Assembly (NCBI GenBank): GCA_016200345.1
Contig: JACQEX010000102.1
Coordinates: forward strand, 1 to 37,588
DNA length: 37,588 bases
Direction of reading: 5' to 3'
From: Nitrospinota bacterium
Lineage (GTDB): Bacteria > Nitrospinota_A > UBA7883 > JACRGQ01
Every line of letters starts with the position of its first letter. Within the stretch, counting starts at the first letter, position 1. The position numbers and the translations under genes are program-made. The notes below the pieces were generated by a model. That model saw nothing but the letters and a program-made list of their open reading frames with translations. It was not told the DNA's origin and searched no databases. Shown here piece after piece: positions 16,319-23,645 of the stretch.

Positions 16319-16585
16319 TTAAAGTGATTTTCCCCGCGTGTTAAAAAACAGCAATAGTTCGTCGAGGGCCTCCTGTGCATTCTCCCCATCCGCGCTTAAC
16401 TCAACCTTGTCGCCCGGCCCCAACGCCAGCCCGAGCAGGCCGGCCATATCTTTGCCGTCGGCCCATTGGTCGCCGTTTCCGACGAGGATTTTACAGTTGT
16501 GTTTGCCGCAAAGCTCCGCCAGGGAAAAAGCCAACCTAGCGTGCATGCCAAGCGGGTTTTCCAGCTTAAGCGACGTCCGGGGCAT
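16319..16585 (-). CDS. ptsH: HPr-family phosphocarrier protein
   Basis: An 88-aa phosphocarrier of the phosphotransferase system. H15, in NPLGMHARLAF, is the residue phosphorylated by enzyme I. The canonical proline after HAR is leucine here. Position 46, the regulatory serine of Firmicutes and many proteobacterial HPr proteins, is aspartate (GKDMAGLLGL). The C-terminal half has the usual GDKVELSADGENAQEALDEL. The gene overlaps the EIIA-Man gene by 20 nt and follows it, as in proteobacterial rpoN clusters. No HPr kinase gene is visible, in agreement with the lost serine. Confidence 0.92.
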   Translation of the reverse strand: MPRTSLKLENPLGMHARLAFSLAELCGKHNCKILVGNGDQWADGKDMAGLLGLALGPGDKVELSADGENAQEALDELLLFFNTRGKSL

Positions 16586-16985
16586 TCTTTTTTTTAAGGA
16601 AGTCGGAGGCCAGGTAGATGTTCTCCCTTCCGTAGTCGCGGAGCTTTCTTGCGATCGTCTCCAAGTCGCCGGCCTTCTGAAGAGACACCGCCTTTAAAAG
16701 TATCGGGAGGTTCACCCCCGCGATAATCTCCATTTTCAACTCCCCCTGAAGCGATATGCAGATGTTCGACGGGGTTCCGCCGTACAAATCGGTGAAGACC
16801 AGCACGCCGTTTCCCTCGTCAGCCGAAAGAATCGCCTCCTTGACGTCGGCACGGGCGCGCGCGGAATCCACGTTGTGATCCACCGGCAAGGCGGTTATAC
16901 TGCCGGCGTTTTCAGTGATGAATTTGACCGCCGAAAGAAACTCGTGCGCCAAATTCCCGTGGGCGCAAATCACCATCCCTACCAT
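16566..16985 (-). CDS. EIIA-Man-type PTS domain protein
   Basis: A 139-aa single-domain protein of the EIIA mannose/fructose family. It starts MVGMVICAHGN, where H9 is the probable phosphorylation site, and continues FTDLYGGTPSNICISL and GVNLPILLKAVSL, as in the family. A single domain without EIIB or EIIC suggests a regulatory output, not sugar uptake. It is part of the rpoN-hpf-EIIA-HPr set. ATG 16985 is preceded by GGGGGTGTT; the open frame extends to 17045 but without homology there. The rapZ gene often found between hpf and EIIA is absent. Confidence 0.9.
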   Translation of the reverse strand: MVGMVICAHGNLAHEFLSAVKFITENAGSITALPVDHNVDSARARADVKEAILSADEGNGVLVFTDLYGGTPSNICISLQGELKMEIIAGVNLPILLKAVSLQKAGDLETIARKLRDYGRENIYLASDFLKKKNAPDVA

Positions 16986-17065
16986 AACACCCCCAAACCC
17001 ACTCAAACGGCGGCGCGGAAGCCATAGTCCGGATTGCCGCGCCACCGTGTGAAGAAAATCCCGAC

Positions 17066-17407
17066 TTAAAGCTCCTCGGTAACGCTCAAATCGGGGGAAA
17101 TCTCGGAGCCCCTGACGTGGTCGTGTTCCTTGTGCTTTTCCTTGTACTTCTTGGCCTGGGTGACGATTTTGTCCATCACCAGGTCAATCGAGGCGTACAT
17201 GTCCTCGGACTCTTCCTTTCCGTGCATGTTCACCCCGTTGCCGGTCACCGTAACCTCGGCTATCTGCCTAAATTTGTCCACCGACAGCGTGATGTTGGCG
17301 CGGATGTTCAAGTCCAGAAATTTTCGGACAACAAGCGCCTTTTGTAACGCGTAATCCTTAAGAGCCGGAGTAACCTCCACTTTTCTGCCGTGTATATGTA
17401 ATTGCAA
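17066..17407 (-). CDS. hpf: Ribosome hibernation-promoting factor, short type
   Basis: A 113-aa HPF/YfiA-family protein. It binds the 30S subunit at the tRNA sites in starved or stationary cells and promotes inactive ribosome dimers or protects ribosomes. The fold signature is clear: IHGRKVEVTPALKDYALQKA, the strand ANITLSVDKFRQIAEVTVTG, then DMYASIDLVMDKIVTQAKKYK. At 113 aa it belongs to the short class, with a 20-residue acidic tail. The start is TTG 17407, preceded by AGGAG. It lies 21 nt after rpoN, which is its usual neighbour. Confidence 0.94.
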   Translation of the reverse strand: MQLHIHGRKVEVTPALKDYALQKALVVRKFLDLNIRANITLSVDKFRQIAEVTVTGNGVNMHGKEESEDMYASIDLVMDKIVTQAKKYKEKHKEHDHVRGSEISPDLSVTEEL

Positions 17408-17428
17408 AACAACTCCTCTCCAAAAAAG

Positions 17429-18886
17429 TTAGTAACTTCGCCTACGTTTGGAAGCCGGCGGGATCTTTAGCTCCTTGCGGTATTTGGTCACCGTCCTTCT
17501 CGCTATCCTAACGTCCTGTGTCTCTAATATCTTCACTATGTGGTCGTCCGTGACAGGTTTCTTGGGATTCTCATCCGTCACTATCTTCTTTATCATATCC
17601 TTGACCCGGACGGAAGATATCATATTTCCGAGGTAGGAGCTAACCCCCCCGTGAAAAAAGAATTTCAGCTCGAAAATCCCCTGCGGGGTGTGGACGTATT
17701 TGTTTCTCGTGACCCTGCTTATGGTGGACTCGTGCATTCCGATGTCGTCCGCCACCTCCCTCAAAACAAGCGGCTTTAAATGGGAGAGGCCGTTGTCCAA
17801 AAATCCGCGTTGAAACTTCACTATGCTTCTTCCGACCTTCGTCATGGTCTGCCTTCTTTGCTCGATGCTTTTTACAAGCCATTCGGCGGCACGGTATTTG
17901 TTCTCCACAAACTCCTTGGCGGAGGCCGCGGCTCCGCTCTCCTTGGATCTTAAGATGTTCCGGTAATACGAGTTCACCTTAAGGCGCGGGATGCCGTCGT
18001 CGTTCAGCAAAACCTGGTAGTCGTCGTCCATTTTGACCAGATAGATGTCCGGAAGAACATAGTGCGCGCTCTCGGTGTTGAAGGCCCTTCCCGGGGCGGG
18101 GTCGAGCGACTTTATAAAATCCATCGCCTCGTTCACGCGCTCCATGTCCACCCCGAGCTCCTTGGCGATTTTGGGGTAGTTGTTGGCGACCAAGTTCTCC
18201 AAATGACCGGATATAATCTCGTGTATTATCGGGTCGTCCGGCTCCAGCGCGTCCGCCTGGATTAGCAGGCACTCCTTCATATTGGCCGAGCCGACCCCGG
18301 TCGGGTCGAACCCCCTTATTATGTCGAGCACCTTTTTTACGTCCTCCAACGGGGCATTCGCCTGCTCCGCGGTCTCCGCCAAGTCGGTCTTAAAATAGCC
18401 GTCCTCGTCAATGTCGGAAATTATCACGTGGCCTATTTCGTTAAGCACCGGGTCCTGCACGCTCACGTTCAACTGCCAGAGAAGATGGTCGTAAAGCGAG
18501 TCGTTGTGTCTAAGCGTGTTTTCGAGCGACGGCTTTTCGTTGTACCCCTCGCCGGAGCCGCGTTCGTACGCCTCCTCTTGGAGGTAGGACTCCCAGTCCC
18601 TTTCCTGCTCCTTTTTCGGGGCCTCTTCGGGCTGGGCCACGGTGGTCTGCTCCTCGAACCCCTGCGGCTCGACCGGCGCGTCGGTTTCGGAGTCGTTGGC
18701 CTCCCCCTCTTTTTCCTCCTCCTCCGCCGGGGCCTCCTCCAGAAACGGGTTTTCCTCCAACTCGGCCCGGATGGCGGTTACAAGCTCCATTCTGGTAAGC
18801 GGCAGAAGTTTTATCGCCTGCTGAAGCATGGGAGTCATGACAAGCCTTTGCGAAAGCTTCATCCCCAGTTTCATTTCCATGCCCAT
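17429..18886 (-). CDS. rpoN: RNA polymerase sigma-54 factor
   Basis: A 485-aa sigma-54. Region I is the glutamine/leucine-rich activator-interacting start (LSQRLVMTPMLQQAIKLLPL). Region II is a long acidic linker (about 50-105). Region III includes the core-binding part (LLWQLNVSVQDP...), the DNA-binding helix-turn-helix (GMHESTISRVTRNKYVHTPQG) and the C-terminal RpoN box ARRTVTKYRKELKIPPASKRR, truncated here by a few bases in quotation: the box is complete at the C-terminus. ATG 18886 has AAGGGA 8 nt upstream. It sits between lptB and hpf, the standard order. Confidence 0.96.
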   Translation of the reverse strand: MGMEMKLGMKLSQRLVMTPMLQQAIKLLPLTRMELVTAIRAELEENPFLEEAPAEEEEKEGEANDSETDAPVEPQGFEEQTTVAQPEEAPKKEQERDWESYLQEEAYERGSGEGYNEKPSLENTLRHNDSLYDHLLWQLNVSVQDPVLNEIGHVIISDIDEDGYFKTDLAETAEQANAPLEDVKKVLDIIRGFDPTGVGSANMKECLLIQADALEPDDPIIHEIISGHLENLVANNYPKIAKELGVDMERVNEAMDFIKSLDPAPGRAFNTESAHYVLPDIYLVKMDDDYQVLLNDDGIPRLKVNSYYRNILRSKESGAAASAKEFVENKYRAAEWLVKSIEQRRQTMTKVGRSIVKFQRGFLDNGLSHLKPLVLREVADDIGMHESTISRVTRNKYVHTPQGIFELKFFFHGGVSSYLGNMISSVRVKDMIKKIVTDENPKKPVTDDHIVKILETQDVRIARRTVTKYRKELKIPPASKRRRSY

Positions 18887-18898
18887 CTTTACAATCCC

Positions 18899-19627
18899 TT
18901 ATTTCATCGAAAAATTTTTGCCGAGGTAGAACGTGCGCGCCTTCTCGGACGAAATTATATGCGCCGTCGTGCCGCTTACGATTATGCGACCCTCGCTGAT
19001 TATGTACGCGCGATCCACTATTTCCAGCGTCTCGCGCACGTTGTGGTCCGTTATCAAAACGCCGATTCCCTTGTTCTTCAGGGCCACTATTATGGACTGA
19101 ATTTCTATCACCGCAATCGGGTCTATGCCCGCAAAAGGCTCGTCCAGCAGGAGGAAGGAGGGGGACGTCGCCAGCAGTCTGCTTATCTCCAGCCTTCTCC
19201 GCTCGCCGCCCGATAGCGACGACGCAAGCGAGTCAGCAAGGTGGAAAATGTTAAAATCCTCCAGCAGGGTCTTGGCCCTCTCCTCGCGCTCAAACGTGCC
19301 GAGCGGAAGCATCTCTAGCACCGCCATAATGTTTTCCATCACCGTAAGTTTGCGAAACACGGACGGCTCCTGGGCAAGATAGCCTATGCCGACCCTTGCC
19401 CGCCTATAAAGCGGCATTGTGGTTAAGTCTTTATTGTCCAAAAACACGGAGCCGCCCTCCGGATTGGTTAGGCCGACTATCATATAAAAGGTCGTGGTCT
19501 TTCCGGCGCCATTAGGCCCCAAAAGCCCCACAATTTCGCCTTCCCCCACTTCAACGTCAACATTGTCAACGACTTTTCGACCCTTGTATGATTTTGAAAG
19601 TCCCTGTGCTTGTAAAGTCTGCAACAA
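18899..19627 (-). CDS. lptB: Lipopolysaccharide export ATPase LptB
   Basis: A 242-aa ABC ATPase that powers LptB2FG. It has Walker A GLLGPNGAGKTT, the Q-loop region YLAQEPSVFRKL, signature LSGGERRRLEISRLL, Walker B FLLLDEPFAGIDP with catalytic Glu, and the switch His in VLITDHNV. These match LptB closely, including the YRRARVGIGYLAQ segment. The start is TTG 19627, with GGGG close upstream; this ends the gap after lptA. It precedes rpoN by 12 nt. The membrane partner LptF/G gene at 3633 is far from this cluster in the window. Confidence 0.96.
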   Translation of the reverse strand: MLQTLQAQGLSKSYKGRKVVDNVDVEVGEGEIVGLLGPNGAGKTTTFYMIVGLTNPEGGSVFLDNKDLTTMPLYRRARVGIGYLAQEPSVFRKLTVMENIMAVLEMLPLGTFEREERAKTLLEDFNIFHLADSLASSLSGGERRRLEISRLLATSPSFLLLDEPFAGIDPIAVIEIQSIIVALKNKGIGVLITDHNVRETLEIVDRAYIISEGRIIVSGTTAHIISSEKARTFYLGKNFSMK

Positions 19628-19665
19628 CCAACCCCGTTACTAATCGCCGGTTTGTCCGGCCCCGT

Positions 19666-20157
19666 TTATTTTTTAGGCTCCTTCTTGGGCATGGGTAAAA
19701 CCAGCGTGGCCTTTTTGCCGACACCCCCGTCGATGATTATACCTTCTTTGTCATACTGATAGCTTATTTTTTCGCCGCTCAGCGTGTTTCCTTTTTCGGT
19801 GATGGTCGGGTTGCCGGTCACCACCACGTGTTTGGTGTCGTAGTTCAATTCCGCGTGCCCGCCGGTAAGCTTCTTGGTGCCCCTTGTCACGACCACGTTG
19901 CCGGAGGCGATTATTTTGGAGACCGCCTCCTTCTTCTCGGTGGAGTAGACCTCAACCTCGTCCGCCGTCAGCAGTATGTCCTTGTGCGTGGCCTCCACGT
20001 GGCCGATGAAACGCATCCTCCCCTTGACGTTTTCCGAGGTCATCTTGTCGGCGGTTATAAGTGTGGCGCTTTTCGTGTCCGTCTTTGTATCCGTCTCGGC
20101 AAACCCCGGGGCGGAAAAAAGCAAAAGGACGGACGCCGAAACCAACAGGCTTTTCAT
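19666..20157 (-). CDS. lptA: Lipopolysaccharide transport periplasmic protein LptA
   Basis: A 163-aa LptA, the periplasmic bridge carrying lipopolysaccharide from LptC to LptD. The N-terminus is a signal peptide, MKSLLVSASVLLLFSAPGFA, with probable cleavage after FAE/ETD. The OstA-type beta-jellyroll follows (ITADKMTSENVKGRMRFIGH ... VEVYSTEKKEAVSKIIASGN). ATG 20157 is chosen because it begins the signal peptide; an in-frame TTG at 20187 would add a charged stretch before it and overlaps lptC. The C-terminus is rich in lysine and proline. Confidence 0.92.
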   Translation of the reverse strand: MKSLLVSASVLLLFSAPGFAETDTKTDTKSATLITADKMTSENVKGRMRFIGHVEATHKDILLTADEVEVYSTEKKEAVSKIIASGNVVVTRGTKKLTGGHAELNYDTKHVVVTGNPTITEKGNTLSGEKISYQYDKEGIIIDGGVGKKATLVLPMPKKEPKK

Positions 20158-20179
20158 CCATTTAACGTCCGTGCCGCGG

Positions 20180-20770
20180 TTAGTCAAAAAGGGCCTCCAC
20201 TGAGCTGTTTATTGAAAGCGTCTGCTTATCCAACTCCAACAACAAATCTTTTCCGTTCACCGTGACGGAATTCACGTCCATAACTATCGGTTGGTCGGTG
20301 GAAACAATCCGGCGGGCGGAATTCCAATCCAGCCGTTCGGTTACAAGCGTCATCGGCCTGGAGGTCGTCACCGTTACGCCGCCGGAAAAAACCGCGTCCT
20401 GCGATACGTTTTCCATCACGGCCCTTTTGGAGACAAGGTCGAACGACGACTCCGCGTTCTCCTTTGAAAGGAAGCTCCCACGGACGTTTTCCAATTCCAT
20501 CCTCGCGTCCGTAAGCACCACGGATTGCGCGTCCACCACCCAATAATCGTCGTTTTTGTATTTTTCCCTCAACCTAAACCCCGATATCCTTGTCTTAATG
20601 CCGTCCGCGCCGGTCAGCCCGCTTTGGGCGACGCTCCTAGCCGAGGCGGACGAGAAAAAGTAGTACCCCCCGCCGAAAAACAGGGCGACGATTAACAAAA
20701 GCGTCGCCCGCCTCAAAAGGCGCATGGTCTTGTGAAATCCAAAGCCAGCAATCCGCGCGTTGTCAGCCAT
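20180..20770 (-). CDS. lptC: Lipopolysaccharide export protein LptC
   Basis: A 196-aa bitopic inner-membrane protein. A single N-terminal span (LLLIVALFFGGGYYFF, about residues 24-40) anchors a periplasmic beta-jellyroll, with the LptC pattern at ISGFRLREK, VLTDARMELENVRG and VFSGGVTVTTSRPMTLVTER. It receives lipopolysaccharide from LptB2FG and passes it to LptA, encoded next. It overlaps tsaE by 8 nt. Sequence conservation in LptC is low, so position between tsaE and lptA is important evidence. Confidence 0.9.
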   Translation of the reverse strand: MADNARIAGFGFHKTMRLLRRATLLLIVALFFGGGYYFFSSASARSVAQSGLTGADGIKTRISGFRLREKYKNDDYWVVDAQSVVLTDARMELENVRGSFLSKENAESSFDLVSKRAVMENVSQDAVFSGGVTVTTSRPMTLVTERLDWNSARRIVSTDQPIVMDVNSVTVNGKDLLLELDKQTLSINSSVEALFD

Positions 20771-21209
20771 CCTGTTTTTTAACCTCTATTTCCCTTTCGC
20801 AATCACCGACGGAAGTGATTATGACGTCAATTTTCCTGCCGGGCAATGAATTACAAAAATTTTTCGGCCACTCGATTATGCAAATCCCCCTGCCCCAATA
20901 GTCGTCCAACCCAAGGGCGTATATGTCCTTTTCGTTCTCCACCCTGTAAAAATCGTAATGGTACACCACCGGCGACCCCTCGTATATGTTTAGTATGGCA
21001 TAAGTCGGCGATTTTACCTTGGTACCGCCGTCCCGGTGAAGCGCCGACAGAACCCCGCGCGTGAAGCACGTTTTCCCGGCCCCAAGCTCCCCGTGCAGAA
21101 AAACCACGTCCCCCTCCCTTAATGTGGACGCAAACCGTTCACCGGCTCGTTCGGTCTCCCCCTCCCCCGTCGTCTTAATTACATTTTTTGAAGGGGAGAT
21201 TGGTTCCAT
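20763..21209 (-). CDS. tsaE: tRNA threonylcarbamoyladenosine biosynthesis ATPase TsaE
   Basis: A 148-aa P-loop ATPase needed, with TsaB and TsaD, for the t6A modification at position 37 of ANN-decoding tRNAs. Walker A is GELGAGKTCFTRG (about residues 41-53). The family motif SPTYAILNIYEG...YHYDFYRVE follows, then GRGICIIEWPKN. It begins at ATG 21209 with TAAAAT 6 nt upstream and no Shine-Dalgarno, so it probably heads the tsaE-lptC-lptA-lptB-rpoN-hpf-EIIA-HPr run. Confidence 0.94.
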   Translation of the reverse strand: MEPISPSKNVIKTTGEGETERAGERFASTLREGDVVFLHGELGAGKTCFTRGVLSALHRDGGTKVKSPTYAILNIYEGSPVVYHYDFYRVENEKDIYALGLDDYWGRGICIIEWPKNFCNSLPGRKIDVIITSVGDCEREIEVKKQDG

Positions 21210-21215
21210 GCGCTC

Positions 21216-21221
21216 ATTTTA
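21216..21221 (-). promoter_or_regulatory. Possible -10 box of tsaE, leaderless layout
   Basis: TAAAAT on the minus strand lies exactly 6 nt before ATG 21209, with no ribosome binding site between. No clear -35 box. It would start the long tsaE to ptsH transcription unit. Confidence 0.5.
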
Positions 21222-21388
21222 TCCTTCTTTGCGGGCCGAAAAAAGGACGCAATTCCTGGGGGACAACCACGAAAGCCACGAAGAGGGACGAAAAAGAAAA
21301 TGTCCCACATGGAAGCGCGGTGTCATCTCTGAGCCATCTTGGGTTCGAAGGGAGCATCTTGCCCGGCCATACTTAGTCCCCCTAATTA

Positions 21389-21682
21389 CTAATCGAACTT
21401 TCTTACGGGCAAGGGGGGCACCACCTTTCGACCGCATTTCAAATTCCAGAAATTCCATGAGCGCAGATCAAAAACTCCGGGCGGGGCGTCGTCCAATACT
21501 TCGCAAAATTGTTCCAAACCAATCCCGGCGTTTTTGAGGACTGACAAATCCTCAGCCGTGCCGTACCGCAAGGCATAAGCCAGAAAATGAACCGGGTCTT
21601 CGAGGGCATCACCCGGCTCCTTGAACCAAACCACACGATTTGCCAATTTCAAAAGTTCTGGAGTTTGTTTAAGCGGCTTCAT
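21389..21682 (-). CDS. Small partner protein of an AbiEii-type nucleotidyltransferase
   Basis: A 97-aa protein that resembles a small family found beside AbiEii-type nucleotidyltransferases. The start MKPLKQTPELLKLANRVVWF, a short DPVHFLAYALRYGTAEDLSVL stretch and a tryptophan-rich C-terminus are typical from memory. It overlaps the transferase by an ATGA and is translated second. A toxin-antitoxin or defence role is inferred from the neighbour; the function of this family is not established to my knowledge. Its C-terminus (GRKVVPPLPVRKF) is proline- and lysine-rich. Confidence 0.75.
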   Translation of the reverse strand: MKPLKQTPELLKLANRVVWFKEPGDALEDPVHFLAYALRYGTAEDLSVLKNAGIGLEQFCEVLDDAPPGVFDLRSWNFWNLKCGRKVVPPLPVRKFD

Positions 21683-22350
21683 CGCGCCCTCCCACCATGA
21701 CCGTACGGCAAATGCGGCCGTAACAACGGTAATTTGTCGAGATCAACGGAAAGAGCCGCATCGCTTAAACGCTCCCTAACCTCCTTCGGCAGACGTGGAA
21801 CGTCGGCAAAATAAGACAACGCCTTAAGTGACAAGACCGGATTAAAGCTCCCTCCGTATATTGCCCTGGCCGAGGCCATCATGGCGGGCAAACTAACGCC
21901 GTGTTTCAACAATGCGTCCACATCAATATAGTCTTTTTCTTCCGCGCGCTCAGGCAATACCTTTACCTTGGTGCCCGCCAAATCAATTAGCGAGGCCACA
22001 TAAATTCCGCCGCCTTCGGGCTGTTGTCTCGGTTCAACAATTCCAATGGGAAGTCCGCCAAAAAATTGCATTTTCACTTTGCCCCCCCTGTCAATGAGGC
22101 ACGTCAGAGTGTTCTTCGACACTTCTAGGGGCTCGGCTCCATCAAGGTAAGGAATCGAACGCATTAAATCACCAGCGTCAATCGAAACGCGGGTAAAAAA
22201 ATCAAAATCAACTGATTTTCTATGCCCAAGATGTAGGGCAATGGCCGTGCCGCCATACAAGGTGAAATGCTCGGGGGTTTTGTGCAATTCCGCCCAAACC
22301 GCCCTCTGTTCGGGGGGCAAAACTTCAATATGTGGTGTGAAAACCGTCAT
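21679..22350 (-). CDS. AbiEii/AbiGii-type nucleotidyltransferase
   Basis: A 223-aa protein of the AbiEii (DUF1814-like) nucleotidyltransferase family. The motif LYGGTAIALHLGHRKSVDFDFF (residues 31-52) has the GG of the active site and the metal-binding Asp pair D48/D50. Further on, LIDLAGTKVKVL and KDYIDVDALLKHG follow the family pattern. Members act as toxins or accessory enzymes in type IV toxin-antitoxin or abortive-infection systems; target tRNAs are known only for some. ATG 22350 is leaderless-like with TACAAT 6 nt upstream. The pair sits between tsaE and a 234-nt structured region and may be a mobile insertion. Confidence 0.85.
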   Translation of the reverse strand: MTVFTPHIEVLPPEQRAVWAELHKTPEHFTLYGGTAIALHLGHRKSVDFDFFTRVSIDAGDLMRSIPYLDGAEPLEVSKNTLTCLIDRGGKVKMQFFGGLPIGIVEPRQQPEGGGIYVASLIDLAGTKVKVLPERAEEKDYIDVDALLKHGVSLPAMMASARAIYGGSFNPVLSLKALSYFADVPRLPKEVRERLSDAALSVDLDKLPLLRPHLPYGHGGRAR

Positions 22351-22356
22351 GGGCTT

Positions 22357-22362
22357 ATTGTA
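22357..22362 (-). promoter_or_regulatory. Possible extended -10 box of the AbiEii-type gene
   Basis: TGTTACAAT, an extended -10 element (TGn), on the minus strand ends exactly 6 nt before ATG 22350, again without a Shine-Dalgarno between. Confidence 0.5.
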
Positions 22363-22467
22363 ACATGTCGTGCTTAAAAGTTACGCAGGTCGGATGACAT
22401 GGGTTGACGCCATACCTAGCCCCGCGGATGTATTGACGTGGGCGGGTTAAAGGATTATTCTGGTCGT

Positions 22468-22560
22468 GGCGGGTTTTGTTCCCCCGCCGTAAATAGGGCA
22501 ATTTTTGCCCCCCGGATGTTTGAGGCCCCCGCAAACTTAAGCGGCGGATACCCAAGTCCG
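22468..22560 (+). other. Structured leader candidate before the small protein gene
   Basis: This stretch holds four potential stems: GGCGGG/CCCGCC at 22468-22488, GGGCAA/TTGCCC at 22496-22510, GTTTG/CAAAC at 22518-22536, and CGGA/TCCG at 22545-22560. They lie 24-117 nt before the start at 22585. The density is above what I would expect by chance, but no known riboswitch consensus fits well. Confidence 0.35.
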
Positions 22561-22584
22561 ATATGTTAATGAAAGGAGAACAAA

Positions 22585-23028
22585 ATGAAAATAAATGGAT
22601 TGACTCCCCAGGGAAGCGGCGGAGAAACAGGCAAGAAGGTAGATGCTCCTATAACCGGGCCGTCCTTTGGCAGTGTTCTGCAGGAGGCGGGGAAGTCGGG
22701 CCAGACTTCAGGTCCCAAGGCACCACAGGCCGTTGGTTTGCCACCGCCGTTGTCCCCCATTAGCGGGAACACGACGGGCCAGATTGCAAACCAAGCGGTG
22801 ACAATGCTGGAGAACACGCTAGGCGATTTGCAGATGTACCAAAACGCCATGGCAAACCCCGGCGTACCTGCGTCCAGCCTTAAGCCAATGTCACAGAACC
22901 TTATGGATGCTAAGAACAACCTTGTTTCTTATCTTCCCAAGGTTAATGACAAGGCGCTAAAGGAAATGATTTCGCAGACGGCGTCCTTGATACTAAGCGA
23001 AAACACGAGGGTCAACTCCCCGACCTAG
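22585..23028 (+). CDS. Hypothetical protein, possibly flagellum-related
   Basis: A 147-aa protein that I do not recognise. It starts MKINGLTPQGSGGE and has a low-complexity Gly/Pro/Ser/Gln linker (about residues 6-60) before a helical C-terminal half (about 65-145). Short proteins with an MKINGL-like start, an FGSVLQEA helix and a helical tail occur in flagellar regulons, but this is only a resemblance. ATG 22585 follows AAAGGAGAA at ideal spacing. It is cytoplasmic: no signal peptide or membrane span. Confidence 0.7.
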   Translation: MKINGLTPQGSGGETGKKVDAPITGPSFGSVLQEAGKSGQTSGPKAPQAVGLPPPLSPISGNTTGQIANQAVTMLENTLGDLQMYQNAMANPGVPASSLKPMSQNLMDAKNNLVSYLPKVNDKALKEMISQTASLILSENTRVNSPT

Positions 23029-23079
23029 TGAACGGAGACAGGATAATGGGGGCGACAGGAACGTTGCCTCCAACATTCT

Positions 23080-23092
23080 GGGTTCGGAACCC
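23080..23092. terminator. Weak hairpin between convergent genes
   Basis: GGGTT CGG AACCC forms a 5-bp stem with a 3-nt loop in the 66-nt gap between the hypothetical gene and the convergent pterin synthase-like gene. It is followed by a mixed GTCTATTT, so it is at best a weak terminator. Confidence 0.3.
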
Positions 23093-23094
23093 GT

Positions 23095-23580
23095 CTATTT
23101 CCCCAAGTTGATTCTGAAAGAGGCCATCTGTCCCCTGCTCTCCTCCACCCCGACCTCGATGTAGTCCGCCTTTTTTAAGTAACTATTCTTGTCCAAGGCA
23201 CACTTCAACCCATTGCAAAGAAACTCCGAGAGCATCTCCACGGTCGTGTTCGGGATGTCCAGCAAAACCACGTCTCCTCGCGGAAAAACGTACTCCCTTT
23301 CCTGGTACGCAACGCGCACGCTTTGGCCGGAGGTTTCAACCTTTAGCCTTTCGTTTTTCGTCGCGATGAGCGTTTTGTGGTCCAGCAGATCGCACAACGC
23401 GGCCATCTCCCCTTTTACTACCTTAAAATCAACTATATAGTGGTTTTCGTCCGGCTGGCCCCCTATCTCCACCGAGGTGTAGTAGTTGTGCCCGTGCAGG
23501 GCCTCGCACTCGTTTTCAAAGGTGATAAAATGCGCCGCCGCAAAATTAAGCTTCTGTTTCTCAATCCTAATTTTGTACAT
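23095..23580 (-). CDS. 6-pyruvoyl-tetrahydropterin synthase / QueD family enzyme
   Basis: A 161-aa enzyme of the PTPS/QueD fold. The zinc ligands H17 (in AAAHF), H29 and H31 (in CEALHGHNY) are present, and the catalytic Cys25 is in the CxxxHGH form seen in QueD. LLDHKTL follows. Members convert dihydroneopterin triphosphate to 6-carboxytetrahydropterin (queuosine route) or 6-pyruvoyltetrahydropterin, and some serve folate or methanopterin synthesis. The protein has an insertion between DHKTL and NTTVEML, longer than standard QueD of about 120 aa. The queC and queE genes are not in the window, so the pathway is unresolved. ATG 23580 has TAAAAT 6 nt upstream and no Shine-Dalgarno. Confidence 0.85.
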   Translation of the reverse strand: MYKIRIEKQKLNFAAAHFITFENECEALHGHNYYTSVEIGGQPDENHYIVDFKVVKGEMAALCDLLDHKTLIATKNERLKVETSGQSVRVAYQEREYVFPRGDVVLLDIPNTTVEMLSEFLCNGLKCALDKNSYLKKADYIEVGVEESRGQMASFRINLGK

Positions 23581-23586
23581 GGCGAC

Positions 23587-23592
23587 ATTTTA
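23587..23592 (-). promoter_or_regulatory. Possible -10 box of the pterin synthase-like gene
   Basis: TAAAAT on the minus strand, exactly 6 nt before ATG 23580, with the same GGTTAAAAT context as the ptsI site. Confidence 0.5.
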
Positions 23593-23645
23593 ACCTGTAA
23601 CGGGCCGCTTGAAATGAGATAATTCACCCCCATGAAAGAGAAAAA

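Noticed and set aside
22490-22560. GEMM-I c-di-GMP riboswitch
   Set aside because: GGGCAA and GCAAA are present but the conserved receptor tetraloop and the order of paired elements do not fit.
22537-22564. Flagellar sigma-28 promoter before the small unknown gene (TTAAG ... TCCGATAT)
   Set aside because: The -10 part is similar but the -35 part is weak, and the transcript would start at the ribosome binding site itself.
23080-23094. tRNA gene suggested by GGGTTCGGAACCC
   Set aside because: No cloverleaf or acceptor stem surrounds it; the motif is a simple hairpin.
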